Shown here piece after piece: positions 16,509 through 24,320 of a DNA stretch of 64,000 nt. Position 1 is the stretch's first letter. Every line of letters begins with the position of its first letter. The notes below the pieces were generated by a model. The model searched no databases, was not told where the DNA came from, and saw only the letters and a program-made list of their open reading frames with translations. The DNA is taken from contig NZ_AP021903.1 in assembly GCF_018326005.1 (NCBI RefSeq), positions 620,001-684,000 of the forward strand, read 5' to 3'. Source of the stretch: Pseudomonas sp. Seg1 (GTDB lineage Bacteria; Pseudomonadota; Gammaproteobacteria; Pseudomonadales; Pseudomonadaceae). Position numbers and translations under genes: made by a program.

Positions 16509-19500
16509 TGAGCGCCGAAAAACTGGCCATGGTCGACGAGGCCGCTCAGGCCGAACGCGAGGCCAAAGCCCAGCCGCATGTGGACATCAACAGCACGGTG
16601 CATCCGTGCCCCGCCAGCCAGCCCGAACTGTTTGTGGTGCCGGTGCGCTATGCGCTGGCGCACGAAAAGGCTGAGCACGTTTGTTGCGTTCCCGGTATTA
16701 CGCCCCAGAGTCGCCCGATGGCGGCGCGGCGTTTGCGGGCGGGGTTTGTTTACCTCTGGCAGCATCAGGGGCCGCTGAAACGGTTTGCCGTTTCGCCGCA
16801 GGGACTGCTGCAAGAGCAGGCGCTGGACGCGGCGGCCGCTCCGGTGCCCGACGCAACCCTCACAGGGCTGGCGCTGCAAAAAATCCACGACGCCTGGATG
16901 CTTTACAGCGAATTCCCGTTGAACGCCGAGCACTGCCGAATCCTCAGCGAGAGCGGCGCCAAGCGCAGTCAGCACATGCGCCACATTGCCTTGCACACGG
17001 TGGCCGACGAACTGCAGGCCCCGCACTGTCCACCGCTGGAGAAGGCCGACGAGGTCATCGCCGAACTTCTCCCGGACACCTATGCCCGGTCGATGAAAGT
17101 TGACCAGCAAAAAAATGCCGAAGACACCGAAGCCCTCGGTGCGACGCTGTTAGAGCAGCCGACTCCTGCCAACATCAACGCCTACACAGACGCCAGGCAT
17201 CGCATCCGTGAGCGCGACAAGGTCCTCGCTCAGCATCCCGACGCCAGTGACGAGCCACCGGGCGAGTGGAGCGCCGAGCCGTGGGACGGGCAGGGCACGC
17301 GGGACTGGCTGGACAATACCAAGACACAAAGCAAGGGAATGTTCGCCGTCCTCGCCTGCCTTGATGACGATCTGGGCGTGTTGCGCGACATCAACCACGA
17401 ACAGGAATGGCTGGAAGCCGGTCACGAAAAATGGTTGGGCGAAAACAATCTGCGCCTGAGCATCGGCGGCTTTGTGCGCAGTTTGATCACCGAGGATGGC
17501 GCCGAACTGGCCGGCAGTCTTAGCTACCGCTACAAGGATCGCGACATCAGCCTTACGCCCGAACAGGGCCAGATCATGCTCGATACCCAGGATCGGCTGA
17601 ACGAGGAACTCAGGGTTGAAACCCGGGATCGTCAATTCGGCGGTCGGCCGACCGAGGCCGAAGCTGCCGTCCGTGATGCACGTATCGCAGCCATTGTCGG
17701 TCCGGTGCGGGCGTTTATTCCGGCCGATCTGTACTACGAAGCGGAGGAAGTGGTGCGGCAATACCGCGCGGAAAAACACGCCAACCTCAACAATCACGCA
17801 TTCAGCGCCAAGGTCGGCAAGTACATCGACCTCGATGCCATGGACACATGGTTCACCGACACCGCCGCCGGCCACTTCCAACAACTCGAACAACGCCACA
17901 CTGCGTTGTTCGCTGATCGTGGCGTGTACCTGAAGCGCTCGGCCAGCGGCACCTGGTTTGTCGATTACGACGACCTCGACACTCGCCAATGGCTGACCGA
18001 ACTCGCCAGCGGTTGCCTGACCGCGCAATGCCTCCGCGCCCAAGGCGCCGAGCAATACGCCGACTACGTGCGCGCCGCCGACGGTGGCGCACTCCGACAA
18101 CTGTTCAGCGCCTGGACGCCGTCGATTGAGGCGGCAGTCAACAACGCCTCGCGCCTTGGCGAGTTGATGGCCGCCCTGTCCGCCGACAACATCAGCGCCA
18201 CCCATCAGGCCTTGGCGCCGCTGAGCGTGGTGGTGCTGGATGACATCGCGACCATGGCCCGCGAGGCCGACAGCCAATGGAATGTGTTGGTCAATCGGCT
18301 GGGTGCAGCGTTGTTGTTGCTCAAGGGGGACAAGGGTTTCAGTGCGTCGTGGATGAGCATTTTTCTTGCCGCGAGGTTGGGGGGGGAGAGCCGCTTGCAG
18401 TTCGCGATCGAAGCCGGGCGGCCGGTGTGGAAATTGCTGGGGCAACGGGCCGAGGCGTTGAGTGAATGGGTGAACAAGACGGGGAAAGCCATTGGTGTTG
18501 GGCGGGTGGAGCGGATTGTCAATTCGCCGGTGGTGGTCAACAGCGGGGGAGTGGTGCCGTTGGCGGCGTTGTTGGTCAACGTGGTGAATGTGCAGAACTA
18601 TTTGAGTGAGGCCGGGGTGCTGGAGGGGATGGATGCCCGGCGGGTGAATGACACGGTGTCGGCGAGTTTGTATGGGGCGGCGGCGTTGGTGGCGGTGGTG
18701 GATAGTCAGGTTCGGATGGGGTTGGGGAAGGATCGGTTTTTTATTCGTTCATCTGCGGCACCGGCGCTTACGTTGTTTGGTGGGGTGATTGGTGCGCTTT
18801 CTACTGGTGCTGCAATAAACGAATTCCAATCCTTGCAATCACGATTGGAAAGCGCCCAAAACCAAGTCGATCCATGGCTGGAGATGCGTCAGATCGCGGT
18901 CGGAGGGCAGGTAGCAGCCTTCGGTGCTCAAGCGATATTGGGGCTTGGCTACACCGCCCGCGCTTTGGCAGGTTCAATAACTGCGGAAGTCGCCATCTTG
19001 CGCTACACGCTCTACATGGGACCGTTGAACTGGATCATTCTGGGCCTTGGCGTGCTGTACTTGACTGCCTGGATTTTCGAGAAAACACCGCTGCAAAATT
19101 TCCTGAACAATTGCTGCTGGTCTAAAACGCGGGCTATCGATCTGGACCCCATCGCGCCGAAAGCCCAACACGACGAACTCGACCGTTTGTATCTCATCCT
19201 CTATACGCCTCGGGTCACCATGCAAAGCAGTTCTAGTCAGGCGCCTGATAATGGTCGTTCCGGTCTGGCGTTCGTCAGCGCGATTGATTATCTGACCATC
19301 GACTTGCCAGGCGCCGAGCCAGACAGTGTTTACCTGGAACTGAGCATGGTCGGTGATCCGGTGGATACCCTCGAAAACCGGTACCTGATCAAAAACAGTC
19401 CGACCGACTACTTCAGGCCTCCCCGTCCGTGGCGAGATATGACGCCTTTCTGGTTGTCCGACAGCAGTTGCCAGTGGATACCGATAGAGGAGGGGCAGGG

Positions 19501-19780
19501 TCTGCGCATAAGCGGCCCTTTCAAAGAGGTGAAAGACATACTGCGCACACCACCAAGCACGTTGTCGCTAAGGTTGCGTTATCGCACGCCATTGACCGGG
19601 ATACTCGGCGCTCGGAGCTTTATCGGTGGAGAGCGTGGTCTAGCTTTTACTTTGAACAACAACTCGGGCGTCATAGCGCTGAGAGATGATCCAACTCCCG
19701 AACTTGATCGTGTTCCGAGTTACCCGCTCGGTGAAGATCATCCCGGCGCCATTTACCTGCAACCCAAGGACAAGCGATGA
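16508..19780 (+). CDS. VasX-like T6SS membrane (pore-forming) effector
   Basis: 1090 residues. The N-terminal ~200 residues match the toxin-VasX / BTH_I2691-type effector start: CPASQPELFVVPVRYAL near residue 34-50, then RRLRAGFVYLW. A long helical middle follows. Hydrophobic segments cluster at about 675-700, 718-735, 743-770, 795-830 and 836-857, as in VasX, which inserts into target membranes. The final ~135 residues (from DTLENRYLIKNSP, about residue 949) form a distinct domain that recurs twice downstream. The DNA is backbone-like up to ~18.3 kb, very G/T-rich from ~18.3 to 18.78 kb, then AT-richer to 23.4 kb, suggesting that the toxic end and immunity genes were acquired or exchanged as a unit. 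Toxicity is inferred from family and context. Confidence 0.82.
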   Translation: MSAEKLAMVDEAAQAEREAKAQPHVDINSTVHPCPASQPELFVVPVRYALAHEKAEHVCCVPGITPQSRPMAARRLRAGFVYLWQHQGPLKRFAVSPQGLLQEQALDAAAAPVPDATLTGLALQKIHDAWMLYSEFPLNAEHCRILSESGAKRSQHMRHIALHTVADELQAPHCPPLEKADEVIAELLPDTYARSMKVDQQKNAEDTEALGATLLEQPTPANINAYTDARHRIRERDKVLAQHPDASDEPPGEWSAEPWDGQGTRDWLDNTKTQSKGMFAVLACLDDDLGVLRDINHEQEWLEAGHEKWLGENNLRLSIGGFVRSLITEDGAELAGSLSYRYKDRDISLTPEQGQIMLDTQDRLNEELRVETRDRQFGGRPTEAEAAVRDARIAAIVGPVRAFIPADLYYEAEEVVRQYRAEKHANLNNHAFSAKVGKYIDLDAMDTWFTDTAAGHFQQLEQRHTALFADRGVYLKRSASGTWFVDYDDLDTRQWLTELASGCLTAQCLRAQGAEQYADYVRAADGGALRQLFSAWTPSIEAAVNNASRLGELMAALSADNISATHQALAPLSVVVLDDIATMAREADSQWNVLVNRLGAALLLLKGDKGFSASWMSIFLAARLGGESRLQFAIEAGRPVWKLLGQRAEALSEWVNKTGKAIGVGRVERIVNSPVVVNSGGVVPLAALLVNVVNVQNYLSEAGVLEGMDARRVNDTVSASLYGAAALVAVVDSQVRMGLGKDRFFIRSSAAPALTLFGGVIGALSTGAAINEFQSLQSRLESAQNQVDPWLEMRQIAVGGQVAAFGAQAILGLGYTARALAGSITAEVAILRYTLYMGPLNWIILGLGVLYLTAWIFEKTPLQNFLNNCCWSKTRAIDLDPIAPKAQHDELDRLYLILYTPRVTMQSSSSQAPDNGRSGLAFVSAIDYLTIDLPGAEPDSVYLELSMVGDPVDTLENRYLIKNSPTDYFRPPRPWRDMTPFWLSDSSCQWIPIEEGQGLRISGPFKEVKDILRTPPSTLSLRLRYRTPLTGILGARSFIGGERGLAFTLNNNSGVIALRDDPTPELDRVPSYPLGEDHPGAIYLQPKDKR

Positions 19781-20709
19781 GTACGCCATCGGCGGGCACC
19801 ACGAAAAAACGGATATTTTCGCGCAATGACTATCTCGCGCCATTACCTATCCCCACCGGCAGAAAACCTTCTGATGTGCTCAACATCATCTGGCGCAAGA
19901 ACGAGGTTTTTCTTGATATTGGTAACTACAGCATCGGTTCGACGGTCATGGTGATGTGGCCGTCGCTGATGGTATTTGTATTTATGGGCTTCATCACTCC
20001 AGACCCCGGGCTGATCTGGATTGCGGCGTTATTGATCATAGGCATTCCTTCAATATTTGTGATTCAGGGCCTCTTCCGCGAAGTCCCCTTACCCATTCGC
20101 TTCAACCGCCAACGCCGCGAGGTCTGCGTCCCTCGTGACAACGGCGAGTACTGGATTGTCCCTTGGGAAACCGTGACAGCCGCCGGCACTCAACAGTCAT
20201 CAGTCAGTCAAGCCGGCAAAGCCACAATGGGTTTACTGGTCATCGGTTTCGAAAACCCCGACCCGCACGCCAAGGAAGACAACAAACACTTTTCACTAGG
20301 CTTCAACTGTGGCGGTGGCACTACGGCAATGGCGTTGTGGGAATGCATGCGCAGTTATATGGAGATCGGGCCAGAGGCTGTTGAGGATCAAACCGCGCGT
20401 TTCGACAGGTCAAAAGGAATCTGGGCGACTTATCTGGACGATCTGATCAAAGCCGCGAAGTTGAGAGGCTGGTTCGTAACCGTTCTCTGGGAAGGATTCT
20501 GCGGAATATTCATATTCAACACTTTGCTGATCGATGTGCTAGAGCGTTGGAAGTTGAACCCGCCTCCCGACTTGCCCTATCCCGACATCATCGAATGGTC
20601 AAAACCACTCCCGCCGGAACAATGGGCCAAACGCTCTCCAGAGTTGGAAGCAGCCATCGCCAAACGCGAGGCTGAACTGGCCAAGCAGGCTCAAAGCGAG
20701 TTGGCTTGA
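19777..20709 (+). CDS. DUF6708-like membrane protein, copy 1 (probable immunity protein)
   Basis: 310 residues. Two membrane segments at ~54-100 (MVMWPSLMVFVFMGF; LIWIAALLIIGIPSIFVI) and a third near ~226-250 (VTVLWEGFCGIFIFNTLLI). The cytoplasmic domain between them holds PIRFNRQRREVCVPRDNGEYW and VPWETV, typical of DUF6708-like proteins. It starts inside the effector stop codon (ATGA overlap), the classic effector-immunity arrangement, and a membrane-embedded immunity protein suits a pore-forming toxin (as with VasX and its membrane immunity partner). Immunity is inferred. Its C-terminal half is nearly identical to copy 3, but its membrane segments differ. Confidence 0.7.
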   Translation: MSTPSAGTTKKRIFSRNDYLAPLPIPTGRKPSDVLNIIWRKNEVFLDIGNYSIGSTVMVMWPSLMVFVFMGFITPDPGLIWIAALLIIGIPSIFVIQGLFREVPLPIRFNRQRREVCVPRDNGEYWIVPWETVTAAGTQQSSVSQAGKATMGLLVIGFENPDPHAKEDNKHFSLGFNCGGGTTAMALWECMRSYMEIGPEAVEDQTARFDRSKGIWATYLDDLIKAAKLRGWFVTVLWEGFCGIFIFNTLLIDVLERWKLNPPPDLPYPDIIEWSKPLPPEQWAKRSPELEAAIAKREAELAKQAQSELA

Positions 20710-21131
20710 GGTCGGATACTCAGGTCTATCGGCATCTGATCAAGAACAGTCCGACCAATAGCTACAAGGCGCCGAGGCCTCGGCGCGATATGACGCCCTA
20801 TTGGTTGTCGGGCGCCCTCTGTCAGTGGATACCGATCGAGGAAGGTCAGGGTCTGCGTATAAGCGGTCCTTTCAAAGAGGTGAAAGACATACTGCGCACA
20901 CCACCAAGCACGTTGTCGCTAAGGTTGCGTTATCACACGCCATTGACCGGGATACTCGGCGCTAGAAGTTTTATCGGCGGGGAGCGAGGTTTGGCTTTTA
21001 CGTTGAACAACACCTCGGGCGTCATAGCGCTTAGAAACGACCCAACACCCGAACTTGATCGTGTACCGAATTACCCGCTCGGCGAGGATCACCCCGGCGC
21101 CATTTACCTGCAACCAAAGGACAAGCGATGA
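20706..21131 (+). CDS. Orphan copy of the effector C-terminal domain (copy 2)
   Basis: About 141 codons from a TTG at 20706 overlapping the previous stop (TTGA). From DTQVYRHLIKNSPTNSY to the end PKDKR it is almost the same as the last ~135 residues of the VasX-like effector; the rest of the toxin is missing. Bases 20890-20930 match 19541-19580 nearly perfectly. The frame is intact and the end overlaps the next immunity start (ATGA), so it can be translated by coupling, but it may simply be a duplication remnant carried with the immunity gene. Alternatively it is an archived effector end that can recombine onto the full-length gene. Confidence 0.6.
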   Translation: MRSDTQVYRHLIKNSPTNSYKAPRPRRDMTPYWLSGALCQWIPIEEGQGLRISGPFKEVKDILRTPPSTLSLRLRYHTPLTGILGARSFIGGERGLAFTLNNTSGVIALRNDPTPELDRVPNYPLGEDHPGAIYLQPKDKR

Positions 21132-22051
21132 GTACGCCACCGGCAGGCACAACGGAAAAAAGGATGTTTTCGCGCAATGACTATCTGGCGCCATTGCCAA
21201 TTCCTACGGGTGAAAGGCCTTGCGATGTGCTCAACACCATCTGGCGCAAGAATGAGGCGGTTCTCGATATCGGTAACTACAGCATCGGTTCGGCGGTGAT
21301 GGTGATGTGGCCCGGAGTGATGTTGTTTTTGGGGCTGGCATACGTTTTCGATGACCCTGACGCGTTGATATTAGGAGCTTGTATCATGGCTCTCCCTATC
21401 TTTTGGTTGATCCAAGGCCTCTTCCGCGAAGTCCCTTTACCCATACGCTTCAATCGCCAACGCCGAGAAGTCTGCGTCCCCCGCGACAACGGAGAGTACT
21501 GGATTGTCCCTTGGGAAACCGTGACGGCGGCGGCCACTCAGCAGTCGTCGGTCAGTCAAGCCGGCAAAGCCACAATGGGTTTACTGGTCATCGGTTTCGA
21601 AAACCCCGACCCGCACGCCACGGAAGACAACAAGCATTTTTCGCTGGGCTTCAACTGTGGCGGTGGCACGACGGGGATGGCTCTGTGGGAATGCATGCGC
21701 AGTTACATGGAAGTTGGGCCAGAGGCGGCACCGGATGCCGCAGCGCTTAATTCAGGGGCCAACCTGCGTTACTACATCGATTACATGAAGGATAAAGCCA
21801 AAGAACGTGGCTGGTTTTTGACCCTGTTGTGGGAAGGTGTCTTTGGCGTATTCATCTTCAATGCTCCTCTCGCCACCTACCTGCAAAGGAAGAAGCTTTA
21901 CCCGCCACCCGATCTGCTCTACCCCGACATCATCGAATGGTCGAAACCAATCCCACCTGAACAATGGACCAAACGCTCTCCAGAACTGGAAGCAGCCATC
22001 GCCAAACGCGAGGCTGAACTGGCTGCGCACGCTGAAAGAGAGTTGGCTTGA
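21128..22051 (+). CDS. DUF6708-like membrane protein, copy 2 (probable immunity protein)
   Basis: 307 residues, same architecture as copy 1. The N-terminal 50 residues and the central PIRFNRQRREVCVPRDNG block are conserved. The first membrane pair (MWPGVMLFLGLAYVFDDPD; LILGACIMALPIFWLI) differs from copy 1 and resembles copy 3. The segment after GPEA (APDAAALNSGANLRYYIDYMK, then LTLLWEGVFGVFIFNAPLATYL) is unique to this copy. Overlaps the preceding and following orphan tails by 4 bases each. It probably protects against a variant toxin or is a duplicated spare; the specificity is unknown. Confidence 0.66.
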   Translation: MSTPPAGTTEKRMFSRNDYLAPLPIPTGERPCDVLNTIWRKNEAVLDIGNYSIGSAVMVMWPGVMLFLGLAYVFDDPDALILGACIMALPIFWLIQGLFREVPLPIRFNRQRREVCVPRDNGEYWIVPWETVTAAATQQSSVSQAGKATMGLLVIGFENPDPHATEDNKHFSLGFNCGGGTTGMALWECMRSYMEVGPEAAPDAAALNSGANLRYYIDYMKDKAKERGWFLTLLWEGVFGVFIFNAPLATYLQRKKLYPPPDLLYPDIIEWSKPIPPEQWTKRSPELEAAIAKREAELAAHAERELA

Positions 22052-22473
22052 GATCGGATACTCAGGGCTATCGGCATCTGATTAAGAACAGCCCGACCAA
22101 TAGCTACAAGGCGCCGAGGCCTTGGCGTGATATGACGCCCTTCTGGTTGTCCGACAGTAGTTGCCAGTGGATACCGATCGACGAAGGTCAGGGGCTGCGT
22201 ATAAGCGGCCCTTTCAAAGAGGTGAAAGACGTACTGCGCACACCACCTGGCACGTTGTCGCTAAGATTGCGTTATCGCACGCCATTGACCGGGATTCTGG
22301 GCGCTCGAAGTTTTATCGGCGGGGAGCGTGGTTTGGCTTTTACCTTGAACAACTCCACGGGCGTCATAGCACTGAGAAATGACCCAACTCCCGAACTTGA
22401 TCGTGTGCCGAATTACCCGCTCGGCAAGGATCACCCCGGCGCCATTTACCTGCGACCCAAGGACAAACGATGA
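22048..22473 (+). CDS. Orphan copy of the effector C-terminal domain (copy 3)
   Basis: A second free-standing tail, 141 codons from TTG at 22048, again overlapping the previous stop (TTGA) and the next start (ATGA). It reads DTQGYRHLIKNSPTNSY ... RPKDKR. In the middle (WRDMTPFWLSDSSCQWIPI) it is closer to the full-length effector than copy 2, which has RRDMTPYWLSGALCQWIPI. No frameshift. Function as in copy 2: either a relic of tandem duplication or a donor for recombination. Confidence 0.6.
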   Translation: MRSDTQGYRHLIKNSPTNSYKAPRPWRDMTPFWLSDSSCQWIPIDEGQGLRISGPFKEVKDVLRTPPGTLSLRLRYRTPLTGILGARSFIGGERGLAFTLNNSTGVIALRNDPTPELDRVPNYPLGKDHPGAIYLRPKDKR

Positions 22474-23387
22474 GTACGCCACCGGCAGGAGCAACCGAAA
22501 AAAGAATGTTTTCGCGAAATGACTATCTCGCGCCACTACCTATTCCCACCGGTAGGAAACCTTCTGATGTGCTCAACATCATCTGGCGTAAGAACGAGGT
22601 GTTTCTCGATATTGGTAACTACAGCATCGGTTCGGCGGTGATGGTGATGTGGCCGATGGTTATGCTGTTCTTAGGGCTGGCCTATCTTTTCAAAGATCCT
22701 GATGCATTGATTTTGGGAGCCTGCATCATGGTCATCCCGATTTTTTTCTTAATCCAAGGCCTCTTCCGAGAAGTCCCCTTACCCATACGCTTCAACCGCC
22801 AACGCCGCGAAGTCTGCGTCCCTCGCGACAACGGCGAGTACTGGATCGTCCCTTGGGAAACCGTGACAGCCGCCGCCACTCAGCAGTCATCAGTCAGTCA
22901 GGCCGGCAAAGCCACGATGGGCCTTCTGGTCATCGGTTTCGAAACCCCCGACCCGCACGCCACGGATGACAACAAGCATTTTTCGCTGGGCTTCAACTGT
23001 GGCGACGGCACCACGGCGATGGCGTTGTGGGAATGCATGCGCAGTTACATGGAGATCGGGCCAGAGGCTGTTGAGGATCAAACCGCGCGTTTCGACAGGT
23101 CAAAAGGAATTTGGGCGACTTATTTGGACGATCTGATCAAAGCCGCGAAGTTGAGAGGCTGGTTCGTAACCGTTCTCTGGGAAGGGTTCTGCGGAATATT
23201 CATATTCAACACGCTGCTGATCGATGTGCTGGAGCGTTGGAAGTTGAACCCGCCTCCCGACTTGCCCTATCCCGACATCATCGAATGGTCAAAACCACTC
23301 CCGCCGGAACATTGGGCCAAACGCTCTCCAGAGCTGGAAGCAGCCATCGCCAAACGCGAGGCTGAACTGGCTGTAGGATCGATCTGA
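22470..23387 (+). CDS. DUF6708-like membrane protein, copy 3 (mosaic; probable immunity protein)
   Basis: 305 residues. The membrane pair (MWPMVMLFLGLAYLFKDPD; LILGACIMVIPIFFLI) resembles copy 2, whereas the C-terminal half from GPEAVEDQTARFDRSKGIW to KRSPELEAAIAKREAEL is nearly identical to copy 1. It therefore looks like a recombinant of the other two. The extreme C-terminus differs (AVGSI instead of a Lys/Gln/Ala-rich end), marking the right edge of the tandem array. Immunity role inferred from position. Confidence 0.66.
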   Translation: MSTPPAGATEKRMFSRNDYLAPLPIPTGRKPSDVLNIIWRKNEVFLDIGNYSIGSAVMVMWPMVMLFLGLAYLFKDPDALILGACIMVIPIFFLIQGLFREVPLPIRFNRQRREVCVPRDNGEYWIVPWETVTAAATQQSSVSQAGKATMGLLVIGFETPDPHATDDNKHFSLGFNCGDGTTAMALWECMRSYMEIGPEAVEDQTARFDRSKGIWATYLDDLIKAAKLRGWFVTVLWEGFCGIFIFNTLLIDVLERWKLNPPPDLPYPDIIEWSKPLPPEHWAKRSPELEAAIAKREAELAVGSI

Positions 23388-23515
23388 AACTCCTGGGCAA
23401 TGGTTCTAAATCCCATGGACTCTGCCTATAGTCCTTTCTGTCACTGTTCAATCCAGTGACCGATCTTAGCCGGTCGAAACAAGATGGAATGTCCGTAAAC
23501 CATTGGAGTTTGACC

Positions 23516-23791
23516 ATGGCTGATTTCCGCCCCCTGCAAGGCAACATAAGCACCACCCCCACGCTCTATATCGACACCGAAGCCAAGGCCTCGGCCCTTC
23601 TCGAAACCGCAAAGCATCGCTTGAACATCCTGCGCAATATGCTCAATAGCGTCAGTTGCCTGTGCGTCAATGATGCCGAAGGTCATGATCTGGAACACTT
23701 CGCCAGCGCCGCGCATATCCTGCTTCAGGACGGCTGTGACGCGCTGGATGCGTTGGGCTGGAAGCTGGATCGAGTCGCGCCCAGCCTTTGA
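23516..23791 (+). CDS. Small DUF3077-like protein
   Basis: 91 residues. Start at 23516 (MADFRPLQG) has GGAG 8 bases upstream. The sequence KASALLETAKHRLNILRNMLNSVSCLCV, then a helix ending LGWKLDRVAPSL, resembles the short DUF3077 proteins common in Pseudomonas (often several paralogues per genome, function unknown). A weak promoter-like TATAGT lies at 23427-23432. It is monocistronic, ending at a bidirectional terminator. Family assignment is from pattern memory only. Confidence 0.6.
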   Translation: MADFRPLQGNISTTPTLYIDTEAKASALLETAKHRLNILRNMLNSVSCLCVNDAEGHDLEHFASAAHILLQDGCDALDALGWKLDRVAPSL

Positions 23792-23796
23792 AAGTT

Positions 23797-23828
23797 AAAA
23801 AGCCGCGACGGTGTCGCGGCTTTTTTTA
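23797..23828. terminator. Bidirectional terminator between the DUF3077-like and TIR genes
   Basis: AGCCGCGAC, loop GGT, GTCGCGGCT, flanked by AAAA on the left and TTTTTTT on the right, so it can end both convergent transcripts. Confidence 0.85.
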
Positions 23829-23834
23829 TGTCGG

Positions 23835-24320
23835 TCAGAACCCCCGCCGAATCCGGTTTTTCAGTTGTTCATGGAAAATCTCGGCGTTGCGTTTATAGGT
23901 GCCGCTGAACGATTCGTTGCTCGAGTCCAGCGTCATTGAACGCTTGCTCGACACTTCTTCACGATAGGCGTCGATAAAGAAATCCAGATCGCTGGCTGTG
24001 CTCAGCTTCGGCCATTTATCCAGATACAACGGTAATTCCGTCGGCCCGGTCTTGAACGAACAGATCCGTCGGTTGCTGATCGTCGCCTCGCCGATTTCAA
24101 ACGGCACCCACCACGACAACGCAGTCTTTTCCGAAACCACTGCCAGCAAGTGGGTGCATTCAGTGATGTTGCGGGTGATGACGCCGGTAATGTCGTCGGT
24201 GGTCTGGGATTCCGGGTCGAGCACGTCGAGGTAGGTTTTGATGTTGGCCTGGATCAGGCGGCTGTTGATGGCCATGGCGTGGGCGCGATCCATGTGGCGG
24301 TAGCTGATGAAGACGGGCAT
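23835..24320 (-). CDS. TIR-domain protein (second TIR gene of the operon)
   Basis: 161 residues. The TIR fold starts at residue 2 with VFISYRHMDRAHA and includes ITECTHLLAVVS and the W-x3-E region SWWVPFEIGEA, where E75 is the likely NADase glutamate. The C-terminal ~70 residues (LYLDKWPKLSTASDLDFFIDAYREEVSSKRSM...) are a helical extension. The start ATG at 24320 shares a base with the caspase stop (TGATG), so it is the third, coupled gene of the operon. Its TIR sequence is of a different subtype from the first gene. Probable role: NAD-derived signal production or an accessory NADase effector. Confidence 0.75.
   Translation of the reverse strand: MPVFISYRHMDRAHAMAINSRLIQANIKTYLDVLDPESQTTDDITGVITRNITECTHLLAVVSEKTALSWWVPFEIGEATISNRRICSFKTGPTELPLYLDKWPKLSTASDLDFFIDAYREEVSSKRSMTLDSSNESFSGTYKRNAEIFHEQLKNRIRRGF

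Larger units (their letters stand above)
19361..23387 (+). repeat. Tandem array of [effector tail + DUF6708] units
   Basis: Three units: effector 3' end + copy 1 (19361-20709), orphan tail + copy 2 (20706-22051), orphan tail + copy 3 (22048-23387). Start-to-start spacing is 1351 bases for the first two immunity genes and 1342 for the second pair. All junctions are the same 4-base overlaps, which points to duplication of one unit followed by divergence and gene conversion. Confidence 0.85.

Noticed and set aside
23388..23515. Promoter for the DUF3077-like gene (TATAGT at 23427)
   Set aside because: The paired -35 (TTCTAA) is too weak to list as a feature.
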